A DNA stretch of 64,000 nt from Saccharothrix sp. ALI-22-I (lineage in GTDB: Bacteria > Actinomycetota > Actinomycetes > Mycobacteriales > Pseudonocardiaceae), in contig NZ_MTQP01000066.1 in NCBI RefSeq assembly GCF_001984175.1, positions 496,001 to 560,000 on the forward strand, written 5' to 3'. The position numbers and the translations under genes were made by a program. Position 1 is the stretch's first letter. Every line of letters starts with the position of its first letter. Of this stretch, positions 34,126 through 42,834 are shown piece by piece. The notes under the pieces are model-generated. The model saw only the letters and a list, made by a program, of their open reading frames with translations, was not told where the DNA came from and searched no databases.

Positions 34126-35736
34126 CTACCGCTCGTCTCCTCGCCCGGACGAACCGCCGGTCGCGAGCGCCCGGTCCGGTTCGTCGTCGAGCCGCCGCGG
34201 CGGAGGGGCGACCGGACGGCCGGACATGGGCAGTTTCCGCAGTTCGGCCTTGCGCACCTTCCCCGAACCGGTGCGCGGCAGCTGTTCGACCAGGTCGATG
34301 TGCACCGGCACCTTGTACTTCGCGAGCCGCGCGAGCAGGAACTCCCGCAGCTCCTCCCGGGTCGGACCGCCGGCCTCCCCGCACCGGACGAACGCCCGGC
34401 CGACCTCGCCCCACCTCGGATCCGGCACGCCGATCACGGCGGCCTCGACCACGGCGGGGTGTTCGACGATGGCGTTCTCCACCTCGGCCGGGTACACGTT
34501 CTCCCCGCCGGAGATGAACATGTCCTTGAGCCGGTCCACCACGTACAGGTGGCCCTCGGCGTCGAAGCGGGCGATGTCGCCGGTGCGGAACCACCCGCCC
34601 GGCAGGAACGCGGCGGCGGTCGAGACGGGGTCGTTCCAGTAGCCGGGGGTGACGTTCGGCCCCCGGACCAGCACCTCCCCCGGCTCGTCCACCCCGGCGT
34701 CCACCTCGTCGTCACGCATGACCCGGACGTCGGCGAAGAACACCGGCACCCCGGCCGAGCCGACCTTGCGGGTGCTCTCCCCCGCCTCCAGGAACGTCGC
34801 GCCGGGCGCGGTCTCGGTGAGGCCGTAGCCCTGGCAGAACGTCAGCCCGCGTTCCTGGTAGGTGCGGATGAGCGATTCGGGCACCGCCGCGCCGCCGCAC
34901 AGCAGGTGCCGCAGCGACGACAGGTCGGCGGTGTACCAGCGCGGTGACGCGGCGAAGTCGGCGTACATGGTGGCCACACCGAAGATCAGGGTGATCCGCT
35001 CGCGCTCGATGAGCTCGTACACCCGGCCCACGTCCCACGACGCCGTGAGCACCATCTTGCCGCCCTTGATGAACGTGGGCAGCAGGGTCTGGGCGAGCGC
35101 CGCGACGTGGAACAGCGGCGCGGACACCAGGGTGCACTCGGTGCTGGTGACGTCCACCCCGACCAGCAGGTTGAACGTGTTCCAGATCAGGTTGGCGTGG
35201 GTGAGCATCGCCCCCTTGGGGCGACCGGTGGTGCCGGAGGTGTAGAGGATGACCGCGACGTCGTCGGGGTCCACCGGTTCGTCGATGGGCTCGGCGGACC
35301 CTTCGGCCAGCCAGCTCTCGTAGTCGTGCTGCCCGACGTCCGAGCCCTCGACCGCGACGACCACACCCGGCGCGATGCCCACCAGGTCACGCACCACGCC
35401 CGCGCACTGCGGCCCGAACACCAGCACCGAGGGCCCCGAGTCCGCCAGCACGTGCCCCACCTCGGGTGCGGTGAGGCGGAAGTTCACCGGCACGAAGGTG
35501 CCGCCGAGCACGTGCGTGGCGAACATCGTCTCCACGAACGACGGGTGGTTGGGCCCCAGGTAGGCGACCCGGTCCCCGGAGGACACACCCGCCGCCCGCA
35601 ACCGGTCCGCCAGGCGCGTGACGCGCGTGGCGAACTCGGCGTAGGTCATCGTTCGTCCGGAGTGGACGATCACGGTGCGGTCCGGCGACATCTGCGCCCG
35701 CCGGTACGGCCATCCCCCGAGGCCCGCGTTCTGCAT
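34126..35736 (-). CDS. Acyl-CoA synthetase (AMP-forming)
   Basis: 536 residues of the ANL superfamily: P-loop VILYTSGTTGRPKGAML, core GWFRTGDIARFD, and the C-terminal catalytic Lys in LPRTGSGKVRKAEL. It would activate a carboxylic acid to its CoA thioester in the cytoplasm; fatty, short-chain or aromatic acids all fit. AGGAGA precedes ATG 35736. It is the last gene of a five-gene minus-strand operon with an MFS carrier, MaoC hydratase, amidohydrolase and SDR, so it probably primes the carrier's substrate for breakdown. Confidence 0.88.
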   Translation of the reverse strand: MQNAGLGGWPYRRAQMSPDRTVIVHSGRTMTYAEFATRVTRLADRLRAAGVSSGDRVAYLGPNHPSFVETMFATHVLGGTFVPVNFRLTAPEVGHVLADSGPSVLVFGPQCAGVVRDLVGIAPGVVVAVEGSDVGQHDYESWLAEGSAEPIDEPVDPDDVAVILYTSGTTGRPKGAMLTHANLIWNTFNLLVGVDVTSTECTLVSAPLFHVAALAQTLLPTFIKGGKMVLTASWDVGRVYELIERERITLIFGVATMYADFAASPRWYTADLSSLRHLLCGGAAVPESLIRTYQERGLTFCQGYGLTETAPGATFLEAGESTRKVGSAGVPVFFADVRVMRDDEVDAGVDEPGEVLVRGPNVTPGYWNDPVSTAAAFLPGGWFRTGDIARFDAEGHLYVVDRLKDMFISGGENVYPAEVENAIVEHPAVVEAAVIGVPDPRWGEVGRAFVRCGEAGGPTREELREFLLARLAKYKVPVHIDLVEQLPRTGSGKVRKAELRKLPMSGRPVAPPPRRLDDEPDRALATGGSSGRGDER

Positions 35737-35749
35737 TTCGGTTCTCCTG

Positions 35750-37054
35750 TCAGGCTACGGCGACTGGTTGGAGTTCACGCGTGCTGGTTTCCTTCAACGC
35801 GAGCACGCACACCACGGTGAGCAGGCAGAACCCCGCGATGACCGACGAGATGAGGGTAAGTCCCTGTCCCCCGGTCGCTCGCTGGATCGCGGCGAACAGC
35901 AGCGGTGCGACACCCGCGCCGAGCCCGGCGATCTGATAGCCCAACGACGCGCCCGTGTAACGGTTCTCCGTGCTGAACAACTCGCTGTACAGAGCCGCTA
36001 GCGGTCCGTACATCATCGGGTGGATGAGGCCCTGCCCCACCACCAGCGCGAGGGTGAGCAACGCCGTGTCACGGCTGTCCACCATGGGGAACAGGACGAA
36101 ACCGAACACCGCCATCGCGACCGCGCCGGCCACCACGACCGGCCGCCGGCCGAACCGGTCGGACGCGGCGGACCAGCCGAGGATGCCGACCACGGCGAAC
36201 GCCGAGGACAACGTGAGCGCGTTGAGCACGGTCTGGCGCGCGTGACCGGCCTGCACGCCGTACGCCAGCGTGAAGGTGGTCAGCGTGGACTGCGCGACGA
36301 ACGCGGCCAGCCCGACCCCGATGCCCAGCAGCAGCACGCGCGGGTGGTTGCGCAGCACGTCCACCAACGGAATCCGGCGCTTGACCCCGGCCTGCTCCAC
36401 CGCCCGGAACGCCGGTGTCTCCTCGACCTTGTGCCGGACCCACAGACCGATGCCGAGCAGCACGATGCTGATCAGGAACGGAATCCGCCAACCCCACTCC
36501 AGGAACGCCCGCTCGCCGACCACCGCGGCGGTCGTGGTGAGCGCCAACGTCGACAGCACCATCCCGCACGGCGCGCCCGCGTTGGTGAAACTGGCCCACA
36601 GGCCACGCCTGCGGGTGGCGTGCTCGGCGGACATCAACACCGCGCCGCCCCACTCGCCACCGACCGCGATGCCCTGCACCACGCGCAGGATGACCAGGCC
36701 GACCGGCGCGAGGGTGCCCACTTGGGCGTACGTCGGCAGCAACCCGATGAGGAAGCTGGCCACACCCATCAGGGTCATGGTCAGCACGAGCATCCGCTTG
36801 CGCCCCAACAAGTCGCCGAAGTGTCCGAACAGGACTCCGCCGAGCGGGCGGGCCAGGTAACCGGTGGCGAACGTGCCGAAACTCGCGATGGTGGCCACGA
36901 GCGGGTCGAGGTTGGAGAAGAACACCTTGTTGAACACCACGGCGGACGCGGTGGCGTAGAGCAGGAAGTCGTAGTACTCGATCACGCTGCCGAGGAAACT
37001 CGACGCAACGGCGCGACGGAGTTGAACGTTGGGGACGTTCTCGGTGTTCGGCAT
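35750..37054 (-). CDS. MFS transporter, metabolite:H+ symporter family
   Basis: 434 residues with about twelve hydrophobic segments. The motifs GSVIEYYDFLLYATASAVVF at the N-terminus, GHFGDLLGRKRML between TM2 and TM3, and VQGIAVGGEWGGA place it in the KgtP/ShiA/ProP-like metabolite:H+ symporter group, which imports organic or aromatic acids. It lies 13 bases upstream of the acyl-CoA synthetase gene, consistent with importing that enzyme's substrate. Substrate itself not deducible. Confidence 0.88.
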   Translation of the reverse strand: MPNTENVPNVQLRRAVASSFLGSVIEYYDFLLYATASAVVFNKVFFSNLDPLVATIASFGTFATGYLARPLGGVLFGHFGDLLGRKRMLVLTMTLMGVASFLIGLLPTYAQVGTLAPVGLVILRVVQGIAVGGEWGGAVLMSAEHATRRRGLWASFTNAGAPCGMVLSTLALTTTAAVVGERAFLEWGWRIPFLISIVLLGIGLWVRHKVEETPAFRAVEQAGVKRRIPLVDVLRNHPRVLLLGIGVGLAAFVAQSTLTTFTLAYGVQAGHARQTVLNALTLSSAFAVVGILGWSAASDRFGRRPVVVAGAVAMAVFGFVLFPMVDSRDTALLTLALVVGQGLIHPMMYGPLAALYSELFSTENRYTGASLGYQIAGLGAGVAPLLFAAIQRATGGQGLTLISSVIAGFCLLTVVCVLALKETSTRELQPVAVA

Positions 37055-37067
37055 GGTGACCTCGCGT

Positions 37068-37526
37068 CTATGCGTAGTGCCGGTACACGGCGCGCGCGAC
37101 GCACGCCGGCTTGTCCGAACCGTCGATCACGACGGTGAAGTCCAGCACCATCTGGACGCCGTTGCCCTTGACCTCTTCCACCGACGCCACCGTGCCCGAC
37201 AGCCTGATCTTGCTGCCGACCGGAACGGGGCTGGGGAAGCGCACCTTCTCCAAGCCGTAGTTGACGCTCATCCGGATGCCGTTGATCTCCAGCAGTTCGC
37301 CGAACATGGGGATCATCAGCGACAGCGTCAGGTAACCGTGCGCGATGGTGGTGCCGAACGGTCCGGTCGCCGCCCGCTCCGGGTCGGTGTGGATCCACTG
37401 GTCGTCGTCGGTGGCGTCGGCGAAGGTGTCAACCCGGCTCTGGGTGATCTCGCGCCAGTCGGTGTGCCCGAGGTCCTGCCCGGCCAGCGCGAGGATCTCG
37501 GCGGGCCCGTTCACGGTCGTGGTCAT
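37068..37526 (-). CDS. MaoC-like (hotdog-fold) enoyl-CoA hydratase
   Basis: 152 residues. The hydratase motif is clear: DDDQWIHTDPERAATGPFG followed by TIAHGYLTLSL gives the Asp/His catalytic pair of R-specific hydratases. It would hydrate a 2-enoyl-CoA. The ATG overlaps the stop of the amidohydrolase gene (ATGA), so the two are translationally coupled. Length is normal for a single-domain MaoC. Confidence 0.87.
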   Translation of the reverse strand: MTTTVNGPAEILALAGQDLGHTDWREITQSRVDTFADATDDDQWIHTDPERAATGPFGTTIAHGYLTLSLMIPMFGELLEINGIRMSVNYGLEKVRFPSPVPVGSKIRLSGTVASVEEVKGNGVQMVLDFTVVIDGSDKPACVARAVYRHYA

Positions 37527-38422
37527 GTGCGCTCCGCGTGGTCGTCGGCGACGGCGAGGCCGAGCAGCCTGGCCGCGTTGTGCTTGAGGATCTTGGGTCG
37601 GACCGCGGGCTTGAGGTCGAGCGCTTCGAAGTCGGCCAGCCAGCGGTCCGGTGTGATCACCGGGTAGTCCGAGCCGAACAGCACCTTGTCCTGCAGCAGC
37701 GAGTTGGCGTAGCGGATCAGCTGCGGCGGGAAGTACTTGGGCGACCACCCTGACAAGTCGATGTAGACGTGCGGCTTGTGCGTGGCCACCGCCAGCGCCT
37801 CGTCCTGCCACGGGAACGACGGGTGCGCGAGGATGATCCGCAACTCCGGGAAGTCGACGGCCACGTCGTCCACCAGCATCGGGTTGGAGTACTTCAGCCT
37901 GATCCCGCCACCGCCGGGGACACCGGCGCCGATCCCGGTCTGCCCGGTGTGGAACAGCGCGGGCACGCCCAGTTCCTCGATGGCCTCGTACAGCGGGTAC
38001 GCCATCGGGTCGTTCGGCGCGAAACCCTGGAGGCTCGGGTGGAACTTGAACCCGCGCACGCCGTGCTGCTCGACCAGCCTGCGCGCCTCCAGCACGCCCG
38101 CCCGGCCCTTCCACGGGTCGACGCTGGCGAACGGGATGAGCACGTCGGAGTGCTCGGCGCAGTTCGCCGCGACCTCCTCGTTGGCGATGCGCGGGTGGCC
38201 GGTGGCGTGCTCGGCGTCGACGGTGAAGACGACAGCCGCCATCCGCCGTTCCCGGTAGTAGGCGGCCATCTCGTCGATGGTCGGCTGCCGGTGGTTGTGC
38301 CCGCCGAAGTACTTCTCCGAGGCTTTGAGCAGTTCCGGGCTCAGGGACGCGTGGCCGTCCTTGGACACCTCGGCGTGGGTGTGGACGTCGATGGCCACGA
38401 GTTCGTCCAAGGGGAGGACCAC
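37523..38422 (-). CDS. Amidohydrolase-family protein (ACMSD/decarboxylase-like)
   Basis: 299 residues, metal-dependent TIM barrel: N-terminal IDVHTHAE (HxH), RGFKFHPSL, LAHPSFPW and FGSDYP near the end give the expected metal-ligand set of the amidohydrolase_2 group, which includes ACMSD and resorcylate-type decarboxylases. The reaction could be C-C hydrolysis, decarboxylation or lactone opening. GTG 38422 begins one base after the stop of the SDR gene, so translation is coupled. It shares its operon with CoA-pathway genes, suggesting an early or side step of the same catabolic route (inference). Confidence 0.8.
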   Translation of the reverse strand: MVLPLDELVAIDVHTHAEVSKDGHASLSPELLKASEKYFGGHNHRQPTIDEMAAYYRERRMAAVVFTVDAEHATGHPRIANEEVAANCAEHSDVLIPFASVDPWKGRAGVLEARRLVEQHGVRGFKFHPSLQGFAPNDPMAYPLYEAIEELGVPALFHTGQTGIGAGVPGGGGIRLKYSNPMLVDDVAVDFPELRIILAHPSFPWQDEALAVATHKPHVYIDLSGWSPKYFPPQLIRYANSLLQDKVLFGSDYPVITPDRWLADFEALDLKPAVRPKILKHNAARLLGLAVADDHAERT

Positions 38423-38423
38423 G

Positions 38424-39335
38424 TCAGGCCGCCGGCGGGTTGGGCGCGGGGATGCCGTAGGTCTCCGGGCTCGCGCCGACGCCGGTCTCCCACGACTCGG
38501 CGATGGCGTCCGCGGACCACCCGCCGTCGGCGAAGGCCACGGCCTTCTCCTGCGGGTGCGACCAGAGCGCGAGGCGGTCGCCACCGATGCCGATGGCCTG
38601 ACCTGTGACGCTCCGCGCGGCGTCCGAGGCGAGGAAGACGATCAGCGAGGCGACGTCCTCGACCGTGCCCAGGCCCTCGTCCTTGCGCAGCCACTCCGGG
38701 AACGGCGTGCCGGTGCGCTCCGCCTCCTCGATGACCGGCCCGAACGCCGGGATGGTCTTGGTCATCTCGGTGGCCGCGACCGGGACCACGGCGTTGACCG
38801 AGATCTCCGCGCGGGCCAGCTCCATCGCCCACGTGCGGGCCATGGCCACGATGCCGGCCTTCGCCGCGGCGTAGTTGGTCTGCCCGAAGTTGCCGCGCTG
38901 GCCGGCGGGCGAGGAGATCAGCACCAGGCTGCCGCCCCGGCCCTGTTCCCGCATCCGCACCGCGGCGGCGCGGGCGCAGGTGAACGTGCCGCGCAGGTGC
39001 ACGTCGACCACCGCGTCGAAGTCCGCGTCGGACATCTTCCACAGCACCTTGTCGCGCAGGATGCCCGCGTTGGTGACCATCACGTCCAGCCCGCCGAACT
39101 CCTCGACGGCGGTCGCGACCAGCCGGTCCGCGGTCTCGGTCGGGCCCACCGGCGCGACCACCGCGACCGCCCGTCCCCCGTCCTCCTCGATGGCCTTCAC
39201 GACCGTGCTCGCCGCCTCGGCGTCCACGTCGTTGACGACGACCGCGGCGCCGGCTTGTGCCAGTGCCTCCGCGTACGCCCGCCCAAGTCCCCGGCCGCTA
39301 CCGGTGACCACGGCGACCTTCCCTCGCAAGTCCAT
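38424..39335 (-). CDS. SDR, 3-hydroxyacyl-CoA dehydrogenase-like
   Basis: 303 residues, longer than classical SDRs and resembling the dehydrogenase unit of multifunctional beta-oxidation proteins. It has TGSGRGLGRAYAEALAQAGA, NAGILRDKVLWKM and the catalytic NYAAAKAG. First gene of the operon running down to the acyl-CoA synthetase. It would oxidise the 3-hydroxyacyl-CoA made by the MaoC hydratase. The start at 39335 fits the family; the 120 bases to the divergent PaaX remnant should contain the operon promoter. Confidence 0.84.
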   Translation of the reverse strand: MDLRGKVAVVTGSGRGLGRAYAEALAQAGAAVVVNDVDAEAASTVVKAIEEDGGRAVAVVAPVGPTETADRLVATAVEEFGGLDVMVTNAGILRDKVLWKMSDADFDAVVDVHLRGTFTCARAAAVRMREQGRGGSLVLISSPAGQRGNFGQTNYAAAKAGIVAMARTWAMELARAEISVNAVVPVAATEMTKTIPAFGPVIEEAERTGTPFPEWLRKDEGLGTVEDVASLIVFLASDAARSVTGQAIGIGGDRLALWSHPQEKAVAFADGGWSADAIAESWETGVGASPETYGIPAPNPPAA

Positions 39336-39455
39336 GACGGCGTCTCCTCACACGTTGGCTACCGCGTTACGAACATACGGCAGTTTTGTGACGGCCGTCC
39401 AGACTGTGCCCAACATCGTTTCTCGACCTACACCCCCGCCGGCTACCCTGACCAA

Positions 39456-39860
39456 GTGACCGACCGCCGCGACGACCAGCCGCAGAACGCACGACCCCAG
39501 TCGCTGATGCTGTCATTCCTCGGCCTCTACCTGCTCGAACGCGGCACCCACGACCTGCGCTCGCAACTGCTGCGGGCCGGCTTCGGCAGGCTCCAAAGTG
39601 GACTGTGGATCGCACCGGGCACCCGCGACGCCGCCGGAATCGTCGAACAACTGGGCCTGACCGCCAACGTCACCGTCTTCACCGCCCAGCACACCAAACC
39701 GACCGACACCGCCGACCTGATCCACCGGGTCTTCGACACCGAGGCAATCGCCGCCCGCTACCACGACACGGCGTCCACCCTCGCGGCGGACGTCATCGAG
39801 GAAATCCCCGCCGCGTCTTCAGTACGTTGTCAGCAGCAACCGGATCGGGGAGGAGTACGG
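39456..39860 (+). pseudogene. PaaX-family regulator remnant
   Basis: From GTG 39456 the frame reads PQSLMLSFLGLYLLER, the start of a PaaX-type regulator, and then jumps directly to LRAGFGRLQSGLWIAPGTRD, which in intact proteins comes about 60-100 residues later. The wing of the DNA-binding domain is therefore missing in frame. It continues to FDTEAIAARYHDTASTLAADV and then runs into the promoter and ribosome site of the Ddn gene without its own C-terminal third. The frame happens to be continuous into the Ddn gene, so a fusion protein is formally possible. It faces the SDR-acyl-CoA synthetase operon, which it may once have regulated. Confidence 0.65.
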
Positions 39861-40328
39861 ATGAGCACCAAGGCCAGCGACACGGTCCCTTCCGCTGATG
39901 CGTCCCGCGAGGAGGTCCACGCCTGGAACGCGGCCGTCCTGAAGGAGTACCAGGCCAACGCAGGCCGTGTCGGCGGTGCGCTGACCGGCATGGACCTCCT
40001 GCTGCTGACCACGACCGGCGCCCGGTCGGGCAAGCCCAGGACCATTCTCACCGTCTACTTCCCCGACCACGACCGCTATCTGCTGGTGGCCAGCAATTTC
40101 GGCAAGCCGCACCACCCCGGCTGGTACCACAACCTGGTATCCACTCCCGAGGTCACCGTGCAGGTCGGCGGCGAACAGTTCGCCGCCCACGCGGTCGTCC
40201 TCGACGGCGCCGAGCGTGATCACGCGTTCGACAGGGTGACCGCCCGGTACCCGTTCTACGCGGCTTACCAGGACGGCGTGACCCGCACGATCCCGGTGGT
40301 CGCGCTGACACGTACCGATCAGGCATGA
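39861..40328 (+). CDS. Ddn-family F420-dependent nitroreductase/oxidoreductase
   Basis: 155 residues, complete. HAWNAAVLKEYQANAGRVGG, LLLTTTGARSGKPRTILTVY, SNFGKPHHPGWYHNLVSTPE and the C-terminal RTIPVVALTR are diagnostic of the deazaflavin-dependent Ddn family, which reduces quinones or nitroaromatics with F420H2. Start 39861 has a strong site (GGGGAGGAG). An in-frame PaaX remnant precedes it. The truncated paralogue at 21495 is similar at its start. Confidence 0.87.
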   Translation: MSTKASDTVPSADASREEVHAWNAAVLKEYQANAGRVGGALTGMDLLLLTTTGARSGKPRTILTVYFPDHDRYLLVASNFGKPHHPGWYHNLVSTPEVTVQVGGEQFAAHAVVLDGAERDHAFDRVTARYPFYAAYQDGVTRTIPVVALTRTDQA

Positions 40329-40603
40329 GCGCAGACCAGTCAAGGCGTTCGCCGGTGCCGGCCGCGCCTCGGCCACCGCACCACGCCGTGCCCGCGCCAC
40401 CGTGCGCACCGCCTGGTGCTCAAGGGCTTCACCGGAGGATGTGCGGGATGACCACGCCGGGACCGGCCGGCACCCGTTTGCCGGGCGGGCTGCACACAAC
40501 GATCGTGACCTGGCTCATTCCTGGCAGGACGGCTACTACTTCCTCGCCTCGCGCGTCGCGTAAAGACCCCGTCATGCGCCCCGCCGTGGACGGCTGACCA
40601 GGG
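40329..40603 (+). pseudogene. Mostly non-coding, with a short 3' gene fragment
   Basis: A plus-strand stretch of about 35 codons ending at a TAA near 40562 reads GRAAHNDRDLAHSWQDGYYF-like with normal codon bias and looks like the C-terminus of a lost gene. I do not recognise the family. The remainder shows no gene. Confidence 0.35.
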
Positions 40604-41659
40604 TCAGGCAGGCGGCGCCGAAGTGCTGTCGCGCAGCACCAACCGGGTCGGCACGAGGGTCGTACCCGGCTCGACCGGCTTGTTGCGCACCTGCCGCAGC
40701 ACGCGTTCCACACACCGCCGGCCGACCTCGGCGAAGTCCTGGTGCACCGTGGTCAGGGGCGGGATGAAGGAGGTCGAGTCGGGGATGTCGTCGAAACCGA
40801 CCACGCTGACGTCCCGCGGCACGACCTTGCCCTTCTCGTGGAACGCCCGCAGCAGCCCCAACGCCATCTGGTCGTTGGCCGCGAACACCGCCGTGCAGTC
40901 CGGCTCGTCGACCAACGCCAGCCCGGCGCGGTACCCGGACTCGGCGGACCAGTCGCCGTGCACGAGCGGCGGGACGGGTCGGCCGGCCTGTTCGAGCGTG
41001 GTCTGCCACCCCGTGGCACGACGTTCGGCCACGAACGACTCCTCGGGGCCCGCCACGTGCCAGACCGTGTGGTGGCCCAGCTCCAACAAGTGGCGCACGG
41101 CCTGGACAGCGCCGTCGACCTGGTCGGTGTCCACGACGACGTAGCGGTCGTCGGCCTCGGAGGCCACGACGACCACCGGCACACCCACCGGGAGGTTGAC
41201 CGTGGCGGCGTCGAGGAGGTGCACCTCCATGCTCACGATCACCGCGTCGACCGCGAGTTCGCCGAGGCGGGTGAACGCCCCCAGCACACCGTCCCTCGTG
41301 GGCACGGCGACGGGGATCAGCGTGATCGCGTAACCCTCTTCGGCGGCGTGGTCGACTATGGCTTCCAACGTCCGGCTGTTGCCGACCGTGGCCAGCGTGA
41401 ACAGGATGACGCCGATGGTCCGGAACTGGCCGTACTTCAACGCGCGCGCCGCGCTGTTGGGCCGGTAACCCAGCTCCTGCATGGCGGCCAGGACCTGTTC
41501 CCGGGTCGAGTCCACGACACCGGGGTGTCCGTTGGACACGCGGGAGACGGTCTGCGCCGACACACCGGCACGGCGAGCCACGTCCGCCATCGACACCCGT
41601 CGGGTCGGTCTCGCGGGCGGGTCCGCTGGTACGCCGGCATCCGACCTGGTCAGGCTCAC
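40604..41659 (-). CDS. LacI-family repressor of the sugar operon
   Basis: 351 residues. The N-terminal LacI HTH is SMADVARRAGVSAQTVSRVS with the hinge ELGYRPNSAARAL, followed by a periplasmic-binding-protein-like sugar domain (VFAANDQMALGLLRAFHEKG, VVGFDDIPDSTSFIPPLTTV). GTG 41659 was chosen a short distance before the HTH; earlier in-frame starts add unlikely sequence. It is divergent from the ABC transporter operon, and the space between holds two near-identical LacI-type palindromes, so autoregulation and control of the operon are strongly suggested. Confidence 0.9.
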   Translation of the reverse strand: MSLTRSDAGVPADPPARPTRRVSMADVARRAGVSAQTVSRVSNGHPGVVDSTREQVLAAMQELGYRPNSAARALKYGQFRTIGVILFTLATVGNSRTLEAIVDHAAEEGYAITLIPVAVPTRDGVLGAFTRLGELAVDAVIVSMEVHLLDAATVNLPVGVPVVVVASEADDRYVVVDTDQVDGAVQAVRHLLELGHHTVWHVAGPEESFVAERRATGWQTTLEQAGRPVPPLVHGDWSAESGYRAGLALVDEPDCTAVFAANDQMALGLLRAFHEKGKVVPRDVSVVGFDDIPDSTSFIPPLTTVHQDFAEVGRRCVERVLRQVRNKPVEPGTTLVPTRLVLRDSTSAPPA

Positions 41660-41726
41660 GCTCCGCCCACTCCCTTCCGCGCCGAGCCTTGACGCCACGG
41701 CACCGTGCTGCAACTATAGCGCCGAA

Positions 41727-41742
41727 ATGTTTGCGTAAACAT
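41727..41742. promoter_or_regulatory. LacI-type operator 1
   Basis: ATGTTTGCGTAAACAT, a palindrome with one mismatch and a central CG, typical of LacI-family sites. Lies 67 bases upstream of the repressor gene start. Confidence 0.8.
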
Positions 41743-41803
41743 CCACCGGCTCTCACAGCCGCGCCCCCGTGGTCGATTCGAGTCACGGGCAGGTGTGTGG
41801 GTT

Positions 41804-41819
41804 ATGTTTGCGCAAACAT
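41804..41819. promoter_or_regulatory. LacI-type operator 2
   Basis: ATGTTTGCGCAAACAT, a perfect 16-base palindrome, 41 bases upstream of the first permease gene. Its centre is 77 bases from that of operator 1, close to a whole number of helical turns, so looping by a repressor tetramer or independent control of two promoters is possible. Confidence 0.85.
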
Positions 41820-41860
41820 CACGGCAGCCGCGACGATGCGGCGGGAAGTAGAGGAGCACA

Positions 41861-42832
41861 GTGGCACCACCTCAACCCGCCACAGTCGTGCCCGACGTCG
41901 ACGAATCCGCAACCCTTGGGGCCGACAAGCCCGAGGCGCGCAAGACCCGCAAGACCGAGCAGCCGCGTCGGCGGCGCTCGTGGGTCGGCTGGCGGTTCGT
42001 CGCCCCGTTCCTGGTGGTCTTCGCGCTGGTCTTCCTGGCGCCGATCGTCTACTCGATCTACCTGAGCTTCTTCCAGAACCGCCTGGTCGGCGGCAACTCG
42101 TTCGTCGGGCTGGACAACTACGGGGAAGTGCTCACCGACCCGCAGTTCTGGTCCAGCGTCGGCCGGGTGTCGCTGTTCCTCGTCGTCCAGGTGCCCGTGA
42201 TGCTGTTCCTGGCGTTGCTGGTGGCGCTGGCCGTCGACAGCGGACGGCTCTACGGCCGCAACTTCTTCCGGCTCGCGGTCTTCCTGCCGTACGCGGTGCC
42301 CGCCGTCGTCGCCACCCTGATGTGGGGCTTCATGTACGGCACCCGGTTCGGGCTGGTCGGCAACATCAACGAGGCGTTCGGCATCACCCTGCCGGACCCG
42401 TTGTCACCCGAGTGGGTGCTCACGGCCATCGGCAACATCGTGACCTGGGAATTCATCGGTTACAACATGCTGATCTTCTACTCCGCGCTCCAGGTCATCC
42501 CCCGATCGCTGTACGAGTCGGCGGAGATCGACGGCGCGAGCCAGCTGCGGATCATCACCTCGATCAAGCTGCCCGCGCTGCGCGGCGCTCTGATGATCGC
42601 CACGATCTTCTCGATCATCGGCAGCTTCCAGCTGTTCAACGAGCCGGCCATCCTGCAGAAGATCGCACCGAACGCGATCACCACCGACTTCACGCCGAAC
42701 CTGTACGCCTACACGCTGTCCTTCTCCGGCCAGCAGTACAACAACTCGGCGACCGTGGCGATCGTCATGGGCGTGATCACCATGATCGTGGCCTACCTCG
42801 TGCAGTTGCGCGGCATGCGGAAGGACGGCTGA
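41861..42832 (+). CDS. Sugar ABC transporter permease (MalF-type)
   Basis: 323 residues with six predicted membrane segments after a charged N-terminal stretch and the EAA-like cytoplasmic loop ESAEIDGASQLRIITSIKLP that contacts the ATPase. GTG 41861 follows GAGGAG. First gene of an operon with a second permease, binding lipoprotein and two glycosidases. No ATPase is encoded here; such CUT1 importers in actinomycetes usually share MsiK elsewhere (known for Streptomyces, inferred here). Confidence 0.92.
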   Translation: MAPPQPATVVPDVDESATLGADKPEARKTRKTEQPRRRRSWVGWRFVAPFLVVFALVFLAPIVYSIYLSFFQNRLVGGNSFVGLDNYGEVLTDPQFWSSVGRVSLFLVVQVPVMLFLALLVALAVDSGRLYGRNFFRLAVFLPYAVPAVVATLMWGFMYGTRFGLVGNINEAFGITLPDPLSPEWVLTAIGNIVTWEFIGYNMLIFYSALQVIPRSLYESAEIDGASQLRIITSIKLPALRGALMIATIFSIIGSFQLFNEPAILQKIAPNAITTDFTPNLYAYTLSFSGQQYNNSATVAIVMGVITMIVAYLVQLRGMRKDG

Positions 42833-42834
42833 CG

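Noticed and set aside
41727-41819. The two ATGTTTGCG(C/T)AAACAT palindromes as a CRISPR or mobile-element repeat
   Set aside because: Only two copies, symmetric, and positioned as operators of a divergent LacI-controlled locus.
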